A stretch of 64,000 nt of DNA from Ashinkailepas kermadecensis (GCA_034440615.1 JAOTOM010003127.1:1-64000); one strand, 5' to 3'; shown: positions 37,262 through 49,492, counted from the stretch's first letter. Program-made: numbers and translations. The notes: generated by a model from the letters alone, not told the origin.

Positions 37262-38548
37262 CATCGAGGCACATTTGGCGGCGCAATGCGATTCCGAGCA
37301 GTCTGCTTTACCACTATCGTTGTATAGTCATTGACAGCTGATATTGGAGTTTTGAGGCATATGATACTTTGAAGTCTTGGGGATTTCGGGAAATCTGGAT
37401 GCTAGGATGTTGGGATCGTGGAACATGAACGGGTTCGAAGCATTGGGATTTCTGGGATGGTTGGGTTCTGAATGCACCCATATTGATGTTTTTAATTCCT
37501 TCGGCGTTTTGAGGTGCTCGTGGACTTCAGTGATTGGGTGAGATTCGGGATAATAAGGACTTCTTGGAGTTTGAAGCGCCGAGTTCCGATGTAGCCCCTT
37601 TTTGCTTAATTCTGGTCGTGCAACAAATACGTTTTCGTGCGTCAATATCGATGATATGCAAGCTAGCGACTTATTACAATGCACTGATACGTTCAGAGGT
37701 CAGTCACCGATCCGAGCAATGTCAAGTACGTGGAAATACACGAGAGACTGTTTAATCTAACTTTTTTTTTAAAACACAGATCGTGCTCGGGGAAAATGCC
37801 GAGTGTAATCAATGCAAAAGCAATGTTTTCCCCTTTCGTGAATATGTTCGACCAAAAGAGCAATTTCCAGCCAAATTTTAAGCAATTCCAATTTCGTTTT
37901 GCTCTGAAGCATTCAAGTAAAACGTGGGGACCATAAGCATATTATAATCGAAATCAGAATGCAAAATTACCGTGGTTGCGCAGGTTTTACTTGGTAGAAG
38001 TCCGAATCTCTGCTTCAGGGCCATTGCGATATGCGTACTGCCAGAACGTTTCGGGTCGCATCTCAGCGATCTGACTTGATATCGATTTTGAACGTAGAAC
38101 ACTATCAGAGGACATAAGTTGTCATTGCGTGTGTTTCGTTTTTGTGTTAAAAGATATTAAGAAGTCACAAAGTTATGCGCAAACAACCCACTTCTCTAGG
38201 TTGAACCCCCATTCGACCCAGTAACGTAACCTGGGTCACATTTTTGTGTTCGTTTTTTTTTCTTCACTGGTATCGATGCACTTGTGTTTCACTTTTGACG
38301 TTATCTTGTGCTATTTGCTCATCAGAAATGCTTCAGTATGCATCTAAAAATCGAATTGAGACGAAGTGGTGACCTGAATTTGACCTGCCCTAGATCCGCT
38401 ACTTCAATAGAATGGCCCTCCATTGTTGGCAGAACATGCACTCCTGAATTGTCGGACAGTCCGCCAAATTTCAAAATGATATCGTGAACAGTTCATAAAT
38501 TAACCAACAAAAAGACACCAACGGAGCCAAATTGATGCTCCCCACCCT
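37262..38548. other. Intron 3, no feature recognised
   Basis: 37335-37600 is G/T-rich cryptically simple sequence (GGGAT-type words). No coding evidence. Confidence 0.35.
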
Positions 38549-38600
38549 TGGAGTTTAGGGGCGCATCGACTGCAGTGGTCATACAGCCCCCAGTCATCCA
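38549..38600 (-). mobile_element. Tail-only retro-insertion, minus strand
   Basis: Reading the minus strand: GGGGGCTGTATGACCACTGC, then AGTCGATGCGCCCCTAAAC. Flanked by CCCACCCT (38541-38548 and 38601-38608), an 8-bp possible duplication. Lacks the AACT tail. Confidence 0.55.
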
Positions 38601-38608
38601 CCCACCCT

Positions 38609-40052
38609 GCACTACGAGGGTTAAGATCAGAGACCCCCAACGGAGAATGCAAATACAAACTAGTGCCCATCAGCATTCAGCAAAACTGACTCCAATTGGC
38701 TTCGCTTAAAAACCAAACAATTCCGTGATGCAGTATTCCGCATCACCAGAGCTCGTAGGATTCCGACGGTGGGATCAGTTTTCCGGATCTGGAGGTTTCT
38801 CGCAGACATGTTTCGTGTTCGTCGCGTGTGTAATATATCGGAACCAGTAATACGCTTTGTTGGGCGGGTCACAAGCCAGGCTTAGTAAGTTCTAGCTTTC
38901 CAAATTTCGAAGTGTTTTTGTTTGTTTCTTGATACATTGTGATCACCTTCCGTCATTACTCATCCAACTCAATAAGTAGATTCAGGCATGTAAGTAAGGT
39001 TGTCTGTGCCATTTTACAGTATATAAGTATGGTATTGTATAGTATATAAATACTCTTGATGCATGCTGTCTTATCCAATAATGTCTTATCTTATAAGACG
39101 ACCGTCAAAACATCAAGCTCTCGCATTCGTCACTGTAAATACGGTACGGGTGAACTTTGCTATTAAAAGCGTCGTAATACGACACCTTGTTCGCGTGCAA
39201 CATGGGACAGGGAAACAAGTAAAGAAGTCAGAATACCGTACCTTGCAATGCGCAGCTCCCATAGACTGCAGCTATATGTCTTGTTATTCCGTGATTCTAG
39301 AACATTTTGCAGGGCATATACGGGTGTGATATCGGAGTCGGCCGCTCAAAATGGTTTTGTTTCTCCTGCTAGTTGAAAAATTAAATCTGTCTCCATCGTA
39401 CTGAAAACGTACATGAACGAGACAAGCATCATTATGAACTGTGATTGTAACATATATGACATGTTATTGATTTGCTGGTGTGCTCCTCGATGTAAGTTGG
39501 CCGATGTCTTGAATCCACATGCCGGGAGTGGGTTCTGAAAGATCCGCCACCAAAACTTATCGAAGTCTAGAATTGTTCCTGGGACAGAAGATCAGAAGAG
39601 ACAAAATATAATGACAAATGGCAAAAGACAAGGACTAATCAAAAGGACTCGGGGACGAGGAGTCTAAGGAGTCAAAGGACGAAATGTCAAAGGGAATCAA
39701 AGCCAAACTGGATAAGGTCAAAATGACAAGAAGTCAAAGTGAAGAAGTCAGCGTGGATAAAAGTCAGATGTCCTAAAAGTGAAATAGACAAAAAGTCAAG
39801 TAGAACGAAATCAAAAGGAAAAGACGTGGGACGGGCAACATTTCAAAATGTTCAGAAGTCAGAATGGAAAAGGTAACAAACGAAGCAAATTAAAGGAAAG
39901 CCAGCACGGAACACTGGAACGATTCAAGTGAATGAGATAAGGCGCCCCGGGAAGCTGAAAGTCCCGGGATAAGCTGAAAGTCCCGGGGAAGTTGAAGACG
40001 CCCTTGAGAGCAGATGGAGAGTTCAGGAGTCGAAAGATCCCTGGGGAGCTAA
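38609..40052. other. Intron 3, purine-rich cryptically simple block
   Basis: From about 39590 the top strand is strongly purine-rich with AAGTCAAA/GACAAAA words, then from 39940 GGGAGCTGAAG words; this continues past the next feature to 40400. No coding evidence. Confidence 0.6.
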
Positions 40053-40062
40053 AGCCATACAG

Positions 40063-40123
40063 ATGTGCGCTATATGACCTTTGCAGTCGATGCGCCCCTA
40101 AACTACAATAACTAACTAACTAG
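40063..40123 (+). mobile_element. Tail-only retro-insertion with 10-bp TSD
   Basis: Duplications AGCCATACAG at 40053-40062 and 40124-40133. Insert has GTGCGC...GACCTTTGCAGTC...GCGCCC and a CAATAACTAACTAACT tail. Confidence 0.83.
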
Positions 40124-40133
40124 AGCCATACAG

Positions 40134-42954
40134 GGCTGGAGAGTTGAGTGGTCCTGAAGGGTAGGAGACAACTTCAGGGACTCTTAGACAACTTCAGGGG
40201 CCCTGGGAGCTCAAGGGGTCTTGAGAGCTGAATGGAACTCCTTGGGAGTGGCATAATGAGAGGAGTTGATGGGAACTCATCGGAAAGGAGCTGAAGAGGC
40301 TCCTGGAAATTGGAGGAACCGAGGGGATTGCTTTGGTCCTCAGGTGAGATCTGAAGGGGTTGAATCATGAGACTCCAATGAAGGGCAGTTCGAGGTACCC
40401 AGAGGGCGCCTTCAAGAGCTAGTTTTGCCGTTGGCGGCTACCCATGGGCTCTCGACTTGTTAAGGGAGAGGGCACATACTTGTGTGCTTCCCAATCTCCT
40501 GATTGCGCCTTGCCTGCATTCCTGTAACATCCAGGTCGTCAGCCGGCGTCAGATGTGCAGGCTTGTTCTAATATACAAGTTTTCAATATGAATATTATAT
40601 AATTATTGCGTGATAAATAAATATCGCGAAATGCTAGTTACTGCGCCAGATTTGGTAAATAGTCTCCTTATCTTTTCTCAAGGTAGTACTGCACTGGATT
40701 TTATCCTTGTTTTACTTTCTTTTACCAGTTTTCTGTTGTCCTTTTGGCTTCTGTCGTGCTAGTTTTTCAGCATTTTACTTGTCTTTTTGCTTTTTGTACC
40801 CGTGTCATCCAGGACGGTCCTGGACGAATTTAGGGCCAGGTAGATTCGGAAGAACCTTCCTGTCGCTACAAAAACTCGTCGAGTAGTATTCAGGCTGCAA
40901 GCTTTGAGCCCGCTTGCTGGATTGTGGCGCATATCGGTGGCTCGCATCTGTCCAGCCCACGGCTGGCAGGGCACGCCTTGTGCCGATCAGGACCAGTGTG
41001 CCGGCAGGCGCCGGGGGCATCATATTCGATCGCCGGCGGCGTGTTTACCCGACCATCTCGGCCAGCGGCCACACCGTCTCTTGGCCGGCTCCCGGGCAAA
41101 CAGTGCCTGCGCTCTCGTCTCCCCCTCGGTGAGCCGTCCGGCAATCAATACGGTGCCGAGTTCGGCGACGGGCATTGAAGCCGGCACCGTGCGCAGTTGC
41201 GGCGCGGTGCGCTGCAACTGCTTTGAGATGCCGGCGGCAGACAGCTGCCGCTCGCATCACGTCAGGGCCGTGCGATAATAGACAGGCTTCGTCGAATAGT
41301 GCCTCTTCAGGTATTCCGCCGAATTGACTTGAATTCGCAAACGGCTTGGACGTTAAGCGGTGTACGATTCACCGCATGCGCGAAGCGGGTTGTCACTCAG
41401 ACGCTGCTGAGAGCCCGGGGCTGTGGTTGTGGTGATCTTCAAGAGCTGTTCGCCGGCCCGCGTATGCGACTACCGGCAATTGGTTGATATGATATGATCA
41501 ATATTGTCTCCCCGCTTCGGGAGGTTCGGATCTAGGTTTGGACGTTTGCCACGAAGTGGTTTTGCCTTGCAATGTTAAATGCACATGGACTAAATGTTTT
41601 TTCCCCCATGGATTTTCTGGAAGTTTGTAAGTTTCTACTCACGCAGATAACTATATCACATGTTTCAATGGCCTAATGGTCATGCATGTCTATGTTAATA
41701 TTTTCAGTGGCGCTCGGTTTTGTGAACAATGGCCCGCTGCAATCACTGATCTTTGCACATTACCTGCGGAGCTCACGCGACCCACTTAGCTGCAGGACGC
41801 ACCGCCCCATCCCCTCCTTCCCCGGCGTCCGCTCGACATGCAAATGCAAAAGATGGAAAACATTGGAGCGGCTGTTTGTATCTGGTGTGCGTGCCACGGA
41901 TGGTGTCGTGACGCGGGCGCGCGCCGACCGTCGGGTCAGCGGCGGCGGCCGCCTCCCTAGCCACCGCCGGCCATCCCAAATCTGGCGGGTCGCGTGCCCG
42001 ACCGCAATGCGGCGCGGCCATGTTTTTTGCCGCCGCCGGCGCGTATTGATCATGCCGGCAGTGTTATTGAAGCAGGTGGCGGCCAGTACCAAACATGTCG
42101 GCCGCCGCAGCTCCATTGTTTTCGTGCAATTAACCCTCGGCGCGTCGCCATTTGTGCCGGCCGAGACGGCGGCTGCGGCAATCGTTAGTGCGCCGCGTCT
42201 GCGGCGGCGCGTCACCGCCGTGTTTGTCGCGTCACCGCCGTGTTTGTCGCGATCTTCGGTGCCCGTGCGGCCGGCTCGTCTGTACCGGCCGAGACGGCGG
42301 CTGCGGCAATCGTTAGTGCGCCGCGTCTGCGGCGGCGCGTCACCGCCGTGTTTGTCGCGTCACCGCCGTGTTTGTCGCGATCTTCGGTGCCCGTGCGGCC
42401 GGCTCGTCTGCCGTCGCGCGGATTTCGAATGGGTGTCAAATGTAGCACCTGGGGTGGGGGTGTACGCTAGTTCTTGCCGTGGTGTGGTCGTCGTCTTTCG
42501 TCTCTGTCGTGATCTCCTTTGTGCTCTCCTTATTTCTGTGGATTTCCAAGGCCGCACATACGGGAAGGTGGAGGGACGGGGCGACATGGTTTGCATTTGT
42601 GATCGGCAGGGGGAATTTAACTTGAGCCGATTTTCGGCCGATAATCGCGACAGAGAGGAAGACAGCCCGTCGTGTCCTTACAATCTCTCCTCCCGCCTTC
42701 CTGCTCCGGTTTCGCGCGCTGATTCTCTGCCACGTTCCAGTTCTTTTGCTCTGGCCTGATCCGTCGGCATGATTCGCTACCGTGTTTTCCCGTTCTGCTT
42801 GCCATGTTTTGCCTCGCTTCCCTGCCCTGGTAGCCTATCCCTCTGCTCACACCATCCTGACGTGACCTACTTATGACACACGTCGGCGATACCTTGATGG
42901 CCACTACATCGCGGTCGATACGCCCTTATCCAAGTAACAAAACGCACTGGGTGT
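40134..42954. other. Intron 3, with GC/CpG-rich blocks
   Basis: 40890-41480 and 41780-42430 are CpG-rich; 42157-42412 is a 128-bp direct duplication (units begin CCGGCCGAGACGGCGGCTGC at 42157 and 42285). Long overlapping frames, including one of 357 codons at 41686-42759, follow from composition and show no domain. These blocks could be intronic regulatory DNA. Confidence 0.4.
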
Positions 42955-43200
42955 CTGGGACTCAGACACACCCGTTCCTTGATTTGGTCCTGTCCTCTGG
43001 GATTGTCCGTCTGGGATTCAGACACACGTATCCCCTAGGACTGTCCGTCTGGGATTCAGACACTCCCGTCCCTTGATTTGGTCCTGTCCTCTGGGATTGA
43101 TCGTCTGGGATTCAGACACTCATGTCCCCTAGGATTGTCCGTCTGGGATTCAGACACTCATGTCCCCTAGGATTGTCCGTCTGGGATTCAGACACATGTC
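42955..43200. repeat. Irregular tandem repeat (TCTGGGATTCAGACAC)
   Basis: About seven copies of GTCTGGGATTCAGACAC at spacings of roughly 36-80 bp with CCTAGGA or CTCTGGGATTG between them. Confidence 0.88.
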
Positions 43201-44010
43201 CCCATGTATTCGGTAATGGATTTGGTTCACTGGGTCCGTTGAGTGCACTTATGAGCTTCATTCTAGTTATCTGGCTCAAAGGACATTAATGGGGTGCGGT
43301 GTTCTCTGACCCCCCCCCTGCTGGCGAGTAGTTGGGTTGTGGCTCGGCTATGATGTCGGGTGCGGTTTCCCCTGATGCGACCACCACTGATGCTAAATAT
43401 ACATTTTACCGGATGCGAAAGCTTTTTTTTTTAAACAACTGTGTATGTGGTTAGAAGCGGTGGTGCCAATTAGGCGGGAGATGACGGTGCTCTGTCTGCC
43501 GTGGTGGCCGTGCAGCTGGCACCCGGCTGACCGGTGGCCATTGCGGCGGTGTCGGCGCACCTGAGCTCCCAATCGTCTCAAGTTAGCTGGTGTGCCGATC
43601 GATGCTGGCTCTCGTGGGAGCGGCCATGTTGTGACGTACCGCCGTCGTCCAGGCAGCTGCCAACAGAGCTGCTGGGCATGCTGGGATGGGCGTCGTGTGC
43701 GCTGGATCGGCGTCGACTGAAAACACGGCCGATATATATTGAACTACTGTGCTCGGTCTGGCACTGGGGAATGTATCGCGTACGAGCAGCCCGAATAGTT
43801 ACACATGCGAGCTCAACAATTCTGTATGAGTGGAGCGAGTTGAGGCTTGATTCACGGCGCGGCTGGAAGGGTCACGGCAGTACGCTGTTAACACCGTCGC
43901 CACCCTCGCCTGCACACTGAAAGGTGATGGTTCACGTCGTGACTGCTGTGGGAAGTAGGCAATTTGGTCGTTGACGGGCGGAACGGGCGCCGCGCCGCGT
44001 CACTCTGGAG
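43201..44010. other. Intron 3, no gene recognised
   Basis: GC-rising sequence; a 128-codon open frame at 43534-43920 has no domain. Confidence 0.35.
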
Positions 44011-44213
44011 GTGGGATGTGCGGCGACACTGCCGCCGGTCGGTGGGCTCGTTGTGGGATGTGTGGCGACACTGCCGCCGGCCGGTGGGCTCGTGGGATGT
44101 GTGGCGACACTGCCGCCGGCCGGTGGGCTCGTGGGATGTGTGGCGACACTGCCGCCGGCCGGTGGGTTCGTTGTGGGATGTGTGGCGACACTGCCGCCGG
44201 CCGGTGGGCTCGT
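44011..44213. repeat. About 41-bp minisatellite, 5 copies, upstream of exon 4
   Basis: Unit GTGGGATGTGTGGCGACACT followed by GCCGCCGGCCGGTGGGCTCG, ending 66 bp before the exon 4 acceptor. Confidence 0.95.
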
Positions 44214-44279
44214 TCTGCCGTCCGAGTGGCCAGTCGGACGTCCTGGCACGGTCAGCTTCAGTGTCTCATCCCGCCGCAG

Positions 44280-44465
44280 GTCTGGAGCGGCTGGCAGGCA
44301 TGGACAAGTACCCGGGGCTGGACAAGCTGGGCCAGAGCATGGACAAGCTGGGCGGCATGGGCTCGCTGCTGGGCATCCCCGGCTTCGGCGCGCCGTTACA
44401 CCACAGCTCGCCCGTCAACCACATGCAGAGCGGACCCAGCCCGGACGCCCAGCAGGCGCAGCAGG
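44280..44465 (+). CDS. ab: abrupt-like protein, coding exon 4 (linker)
   Basis: 62 codons' worth (186 bp). Acceptor CCGCCGCAG|GTCTGG, donor CAGCAGG|GTAAGC, phase 1 at both ends and in frame with exon 5. Encodes a Met/Leu/Gly-rich segment with an internal echo (MDKYPGLDKLGQ / MDKLGGMGS), then SLLGIPGFGAPL and a His/Ser/Gln tail. Drosophila Abrupt has a similar LGLQGIPGLL stretch before its fingers. G/C-ending codons match exons 1, 2 and 5. Confidence 0.85.
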
Positions 44466-44993
44466 GTAAGCGGCACCCCGCTCTCTGGCGCAGCCAGAAC
44501 GGGGGGAGGGGGGCAAGTTCCACTGAATTGATCGGCCGCCAGCGCACGCAGATAATCGCTGACTGGCGCGGATTTTCTGCGATGTGGGGTGGGGGTCGGG
44601 CCTTAGGTCTGCGCCGTGTGCTGGGTCTGGTAGTTGCCTTGTTCAGGCTGCCTCGTGTGTAGACGATGCTGGGGAGGAGGGAGGGTAGCCATTGCCGCCC
44701 GACAGGTCATGATGGTCAGGACAAGGTCATGATGACGACCCATGTTGTCATTTATATGCCAGCCACCTTGCCAGTTACTGGTTAGACACGTTGTCTGCGG
44801 GTGTGAGCCGGTACCGGCCGTTCAGACTGGCCGTTATCGACCGGTGAGTGGTGGGAGCGCGTCCGCCATGTCCTGCTGACGGCGCGTACAGCCGACAACG
44901 GCCGGCTGTGGCGCAGACGACCAGTACTGACACGACCCACGGGCAGAGCGGCTGGCCGACCTCTCACTAACGGTGCCGATCTGCCTCGCGCAG
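44466..44993 (+). other. ab: abrupt intron 4 (528 bp)
   Basis: Good donor GGTAAGC and acceptor TGCCTCGCGCAG. Contains a GTCATGATGG/GTCATGATGA near-repeat around 44706-44736; otherwise featureless. Confidence 0.85.
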
Positions 44994-45820
44994 GCTACCG
45001 GCGCGGCATGGACATGTTCCGCCTGCGCGCCACCGACCCGCGGCCCTGCAACATCTGCGGCAAGATCTACAAGAACGCGCACACGCTGCGCACCCACATG
45101 GAGGACAAGCACTCGCAGTGCGCCGGCTTCCGGTGCGTGCTGTGCGGCACGGTGGCAAAGTCGCGCAACTCGCTGCACTCGCACATGTCGCGCCAGCACC
45201 GCGGCATCAGCACGCGCGACCTGCCGCTGCTGCCGATGCCGGCGCCGTGGGACCCGGAGCTGGCGGCGCGCTTCATCGCGCGCACCGGCGGCCGCGGCGA
45301 GGTGGTGCGCCAGAGCGTCAGCCGCTGGGAGACGTCCATGTCGTCGTCGCCGGTGCCGTCGCCGGCCAGTACCGGCGGCCAGGAGAACGGCACCTCGGTC
45401 GACGATCCGTACAGAGTCAACCTGATGCACCAGCTGGCGGCGCAGGCCGTCTCGTCGGCCGGCGTCGTCAAGGGCGGCGGCGGCGGAGGCGGAGGGGGAG
45501 GGGGAGGAGGCGGCGGCGGCGGTGGAGGCGGCGGAGGCGGCGGAGGCGGCGCGGCCGCATCCACCGGCAGCGCCGTGCTCGACACATACCTGCAGATGAT
45601 GGCCGAGCAGGGGCTCGACCTGTCGATGGGCGTGGGCGGCGCGCGCGGCCGCCCGCCGCCGGCCGGCGCACCGCCGCCCGGCTCCGACGACGAGCCCGAG
45701 GAGGAGGCCGAGGAGAAGGATGACGAGCGCGCGTCGGACCGCTCCGACGAGCCGGACGCCGGCGACAAGGAGAACGTGAGCTGCTCGGGCGGCACCTCGG
45801 ACCGCGACGGGTCGGACTGA
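44994..45820 (+). CDS. ab: abrupt-like protein, terminal exon (two C2H2 zinc fingers)
   Basis: 275 codons to TGA at 45818-45820. Opens with RATDPRPCNICGKIYKNAHT; finger 1 is C-x2-C-x12-H-x4-H ending MEDKH, finger 2 is CVLCGTVAKSRNSLHSHMSR plus QH. HRGISTRDLPLLPMPAPWDP and ELAARFIARTGG follow. Order and wording match the finger region of Drosophila Abrupt, the main basis for the gene name. Downstream come DDPYRVNLMHQLAAQAVSSA, a run of nearly 30 glycines (about 45472-45550, mixed GGC/GGA/GGG codons), LDTYLQMMAEQGLDLSMGV (Abrupt has LLDTYLQF), and an acidic Ser-rich tail (DDEPEEEAEEKDDE). The fingers should bind DNA. The recovered protein, about 550 residues, is shorter than the fly protein (about 900). 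Confidence 0.96.
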
Positions 45821-48800
45821 GTCGGCCGCTGGCCACCATCCGTCTGGACCGCGCGCCGGCACACCCACACATACTGACACGTACACTAGCTTAGCCGTCC
45901 GATTTGTACTGCTCTTTTGTAGAGATTGTTGGGCGCCGCGCGCCGGCCAGCCAGTCTGCCACACACGGCGTCCACGGCCGTCTAAACCCGCCACCTGACC
46001 GGCGCAGACTCCAAGTTTGCCGGCCGATGGCGCGCCGCTCGTGCACCACGACGTAAGCAATATTTATAAATTGAGCCTATTTTGTTACACACTGTGACAT
46101 CGTGTGGACTTGTTGGATTCCTAGGGCCTTACCTGTCCATCGGGAAAATGGGTCGTGCGGTGTCGCCTGACGTCACAGCGGTGCTTGGCTACCATTGGCC
46201 GTCTGAGCGCGGCCGGCTAAGTCATTCATACAGGGTTATTGATACGGTTGGCGAAGGGCGGGCCGGGCGCGGGACTCGATCGGCCGTCCGGCCTCGAGTC
46301 GCGCGCCGAGCTCGGCCGCCGCCCGATTGGCGCCACCCGTGAGTAGTGGCAACTGAACCATGATGTACTGTAAAGCAATAGACAGCTGTGTTTAGGTCAA
46401 GTGATACCGTGAGTGTGTCTAGATTGCTATTTTAGTATACAACTGTTTGTTGCCTGGTCATGTCATATAGTAGTCTCGTATAGTCAGCTTTGGAGTACGG
46501 TCGACACTAGGGAATCTGTGCCTTAGGTGAAACTGTCGCTGAGGTCGACCTCGCGTGCGGTGCGGGTCCCTGGGGGGTGGGAGGCCGGCGGCCGCTCGTG
46601 GCGACCCTGGGTCGCCGCGCCGTCTGCGGCGGCCCGCCAGACTCGACCATCTCGTCGGTGGTGGCGTCCGGGAGCGCTCTCCGTTTGGTTGTCCGCGACG
46701 GTCCGCCCAGACCGTACGCAACGTTTTGTGCCTGCTGCTCGACTAGTCGATAGTGTGGTTTCCGTGTGGTGTAAATTGGCTTTCTCTAGGCTGCCCGCGA
46801 GCGGACGTGTGGCGCGCAGCTCTGCGCGCCGTCCTGGCCGCCAGTTTGCGGCGCGTACTCACCCGTGAGTAGCCGAGCGCGTCGCGTGGCGGGCGATGTC
46901 GTGGCGCGGACGCCGCTGAAGGCAGCTGCTGTGCCGGTCACTTGTCAGATCAGGGCGACGCCGGAGCGTGTCGCCACACACAACGCGGCCAGCATGCGTG
47001 CCCCGGCACGCCATAGTACCTGAGCACCTCTGTTTTGGCCAGCTCTGTGATCGCCAGTGATTGGTGGGGGAGGGGCTGGGGCGGCGGGCCGGCTCTAAAC
47101 CGTGCCCCGTCGGCCCGGCACGGCGCGCGAGATGGGCGGGGAGGGGCCCGCACCGCACGCCACTCGACTTCTGACCGTATTGTCGATTAACAGAAATAGC
47201 CGACTCGTGTTGTGTGGTAGTGTCCGGAGCTGATTTGAAAAGGTCTCGGAAATCCCACGCGCCACCGCCGCTGTTCGTCGCTCCCGCGCCAGTTTCGTTT
47301 TGTTTGTACTCTCAGGGTATAATGCAGGTATTTGTTTCCGCGTTCTAGTCTTGACAATTCAGGTCAAATCGCCCAGTATATCTCTTCATTCTACAGGGTC
47401 AACCAGTGCTGGTACTGACGGCAAATTTATTGTTTTCCTTATGCATTCTGCACTATGCAACCAGTGCCGTAGATAGGTAGGGCTTTTTAATGCGTGTTGC
47501 GTCGACCGTGTGGTTAATTTTGTAGGGTGCTTGGCTTGTTAATTACTGTAATTCCTGTAACGATTGTGCCAAACGTATATGCAAAACCACTGTTTTTTAT
47601 TTGCACTAGCAATCACTCCATATGAGACTAGGCGCTTCCTGTCTGTATTGAACGTAATGTACATCTTGTTTTCTGTCGGATAGTACCTGATGTAGACGTT
47701 TGAAGTAATACTCAACTATCGAACAATACTGTAGTACAATGCTTCCTATTTTACAGTTAGTGATGCTGTTTTTCGCCAGTGACGTGCTGTGGTGACTTTT
47801 GTGCCGCGCCTGCCAGTGGTCTGCGCCGTTTTGTTGTAGGTCGTGTCAGTGTTCCGTTGTGTTGCGACGTCGCTCTCGCACGCCGCGACCAGAGACGCGC
47901 CCGCCTTCGCTCGGTTAGAATCCCAGCTGTTTCAAATCTTCTCCGCTCCATATGTACAGTAGGGATTGTGTAGGGACAGTGAATGTGGATGTTGTTAGTA
48001 GGTGCGCTAACCTGCCGAACAGGTGGACCGTGCGGGCCGCCGCCGCCGCGCGCGCACGCGCTCCGCTGGCGTCGGACACGTACACGTTTTATACTAGAGT
48101 GTTAGCGCCCGTGTCTGTGTACATGCTGTAACGGTAGGCGTTGTAGCACCGCCAGTCCGTCGCGACGCCCCCGGCTGGGGTCGGGTGGGGTCAGCCGCCG
48201 CTGGGGCCCACGTCGGAGGTCGGGTCAGCCAGGGTGGTGCGGTCGGCAGTCGTCCGCCACAGCGACAGAAATAGCGTCGGCAGTCGTCCGAACGGGTCCA
48301 AATCGGTAATTGTTGAACGGCACCGGCCGGCGGTTTGCAGTGGCGCCGTCGACACCGTTCCCGGTAAACCCTGGCGCCGCCGCGCGCCCCCCGCTGATTA
48401 TTTGACAATAATTCAGTTATTTCTGTGTCGTGCCGTGACGTCACGAGGTCGTGCCGGGCCCGGTGGGCGCGCCGGCGACTAATCAACTCGGCCAGATTGT
48501 GCGTACGCGGCCGCAAAAGCTGCGGCCGCGCCAGGGATTGTCGCGTCGCGTCGCCGACGCTCGGTTACAATGGCGAGGCGGCGCGCTGGCGCGCGCAAAA
48601 ACCCGCCGGGTCGCGCTCAACCGGCGCCGCCGACGGCGGAAAATCCGGGCCGGTCGGCCGCCGACGGTATTGCCGCCGCAGTGGGCGGCGAGCGCGAGCT
48701 GAGTCGGTTTTTGCGTCGATGGGCGGTGTCACGTCGTGCCTGCCGCCGGCCGGCACGGTAATGGCGCGGCACCATTGAAATTGAGCCGACGTTGGCGGAC

Positions 48801-49345
48801 CGCGGCCGCGCATCGATTGCCAGATTTAGGAGGATTGCGCTGTTGCGTGATGCTCCCGTGTATTGATTGCAACGCGGCCGGCGGTAGGGCGGCGGCGCCG
48901 GACCGGCCGACCGCCGACACACTGCAGATGGCCTCCGTGGCCGATTGAAAATGGCCTGCCGACGGGTGGGAGGGGGGGGCGGCCGCCGGGAAATGACCCG
49001 ACCTAGCATGGCCCAGGGATGGGAGGGACAGACTTTCGGGGTGAAACCCAACTTCGGAACTACCCAGGAACAGTGAGAGGTAGCGTGATCCAACCTCTGC
49101 GGTCTCTGGGGTGGTAGGGAAGGGTGGTATGTGGCCCAACCTTGGACAAACCGGGAGTGGTAGAGAGGTGGCATGACTCGACCTTGTAAGAGCCGGGGGT
49201 GGACCTGACCCGACCTCGGACGGCGGGACGGGCGCGGCGGTCCAGTAGCGACGGCCGAGACTAACGCGGTGCAGTGCTGGGCTTAGTAGACAGTATTGTG
49301 TAAGAACGCGCTTCCAGAATAAACCGTAGGAGCCGAGGTGTTGTC
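45821..49345 (+). other. ab: Probable abrupt 3' UTR, GC-rich
   Basis: No canonical AATAAA is seen between the stop codon and 49318, so the 3' UTR may be about 3.5 kb. Base composition stays GC- and CpG-rich with many overlapping frames and no domain. A CRE-like palindrome TGACGTCA lies at 48436-48443. A 13-bp donor-like word CACCCGTGAGTAG occurs at both 46334 and 46860. The region could also contain the promoter of an unseen gene. Confidence 0.4.
49318..49323 (+). terminator. ab: Candidate polyadenylation signal AATAAA
   Basis: First AATAAA on the + strand after the abrupt stop codon, followed within 20-30 bp by GGTGTTGTCTGCG, a G/T-rich downstream element. Confidence 0.4.
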
Positions 49346-49492
49346 TGCGCCATCTGGCGGCGGCTCCAGTGTTTCGACTCGACAGGGCCGTTCAGAGCAC
49401 TCGAAGCAGTTTGATGAGGCGCCAGCTACAATCGGCCTGCGTCCGGACCCACCAGCAACCGGCGCCACGCAGGTACCGGCCACACAACCCTG

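Noticed and set aside
40890..41280. Possible bacterial-type coding segment in the GC-rich block
   Set aside because: Both strands are open in several frames, there is no recognisable protein, and flanks are ordinary intron.
41686..42759. 357-codon open frame
   Set aside because: Lies in CpG-rich DNA with a 128-bp duplication; composition lowers stop frequency, and no domain or splice logic is seen.
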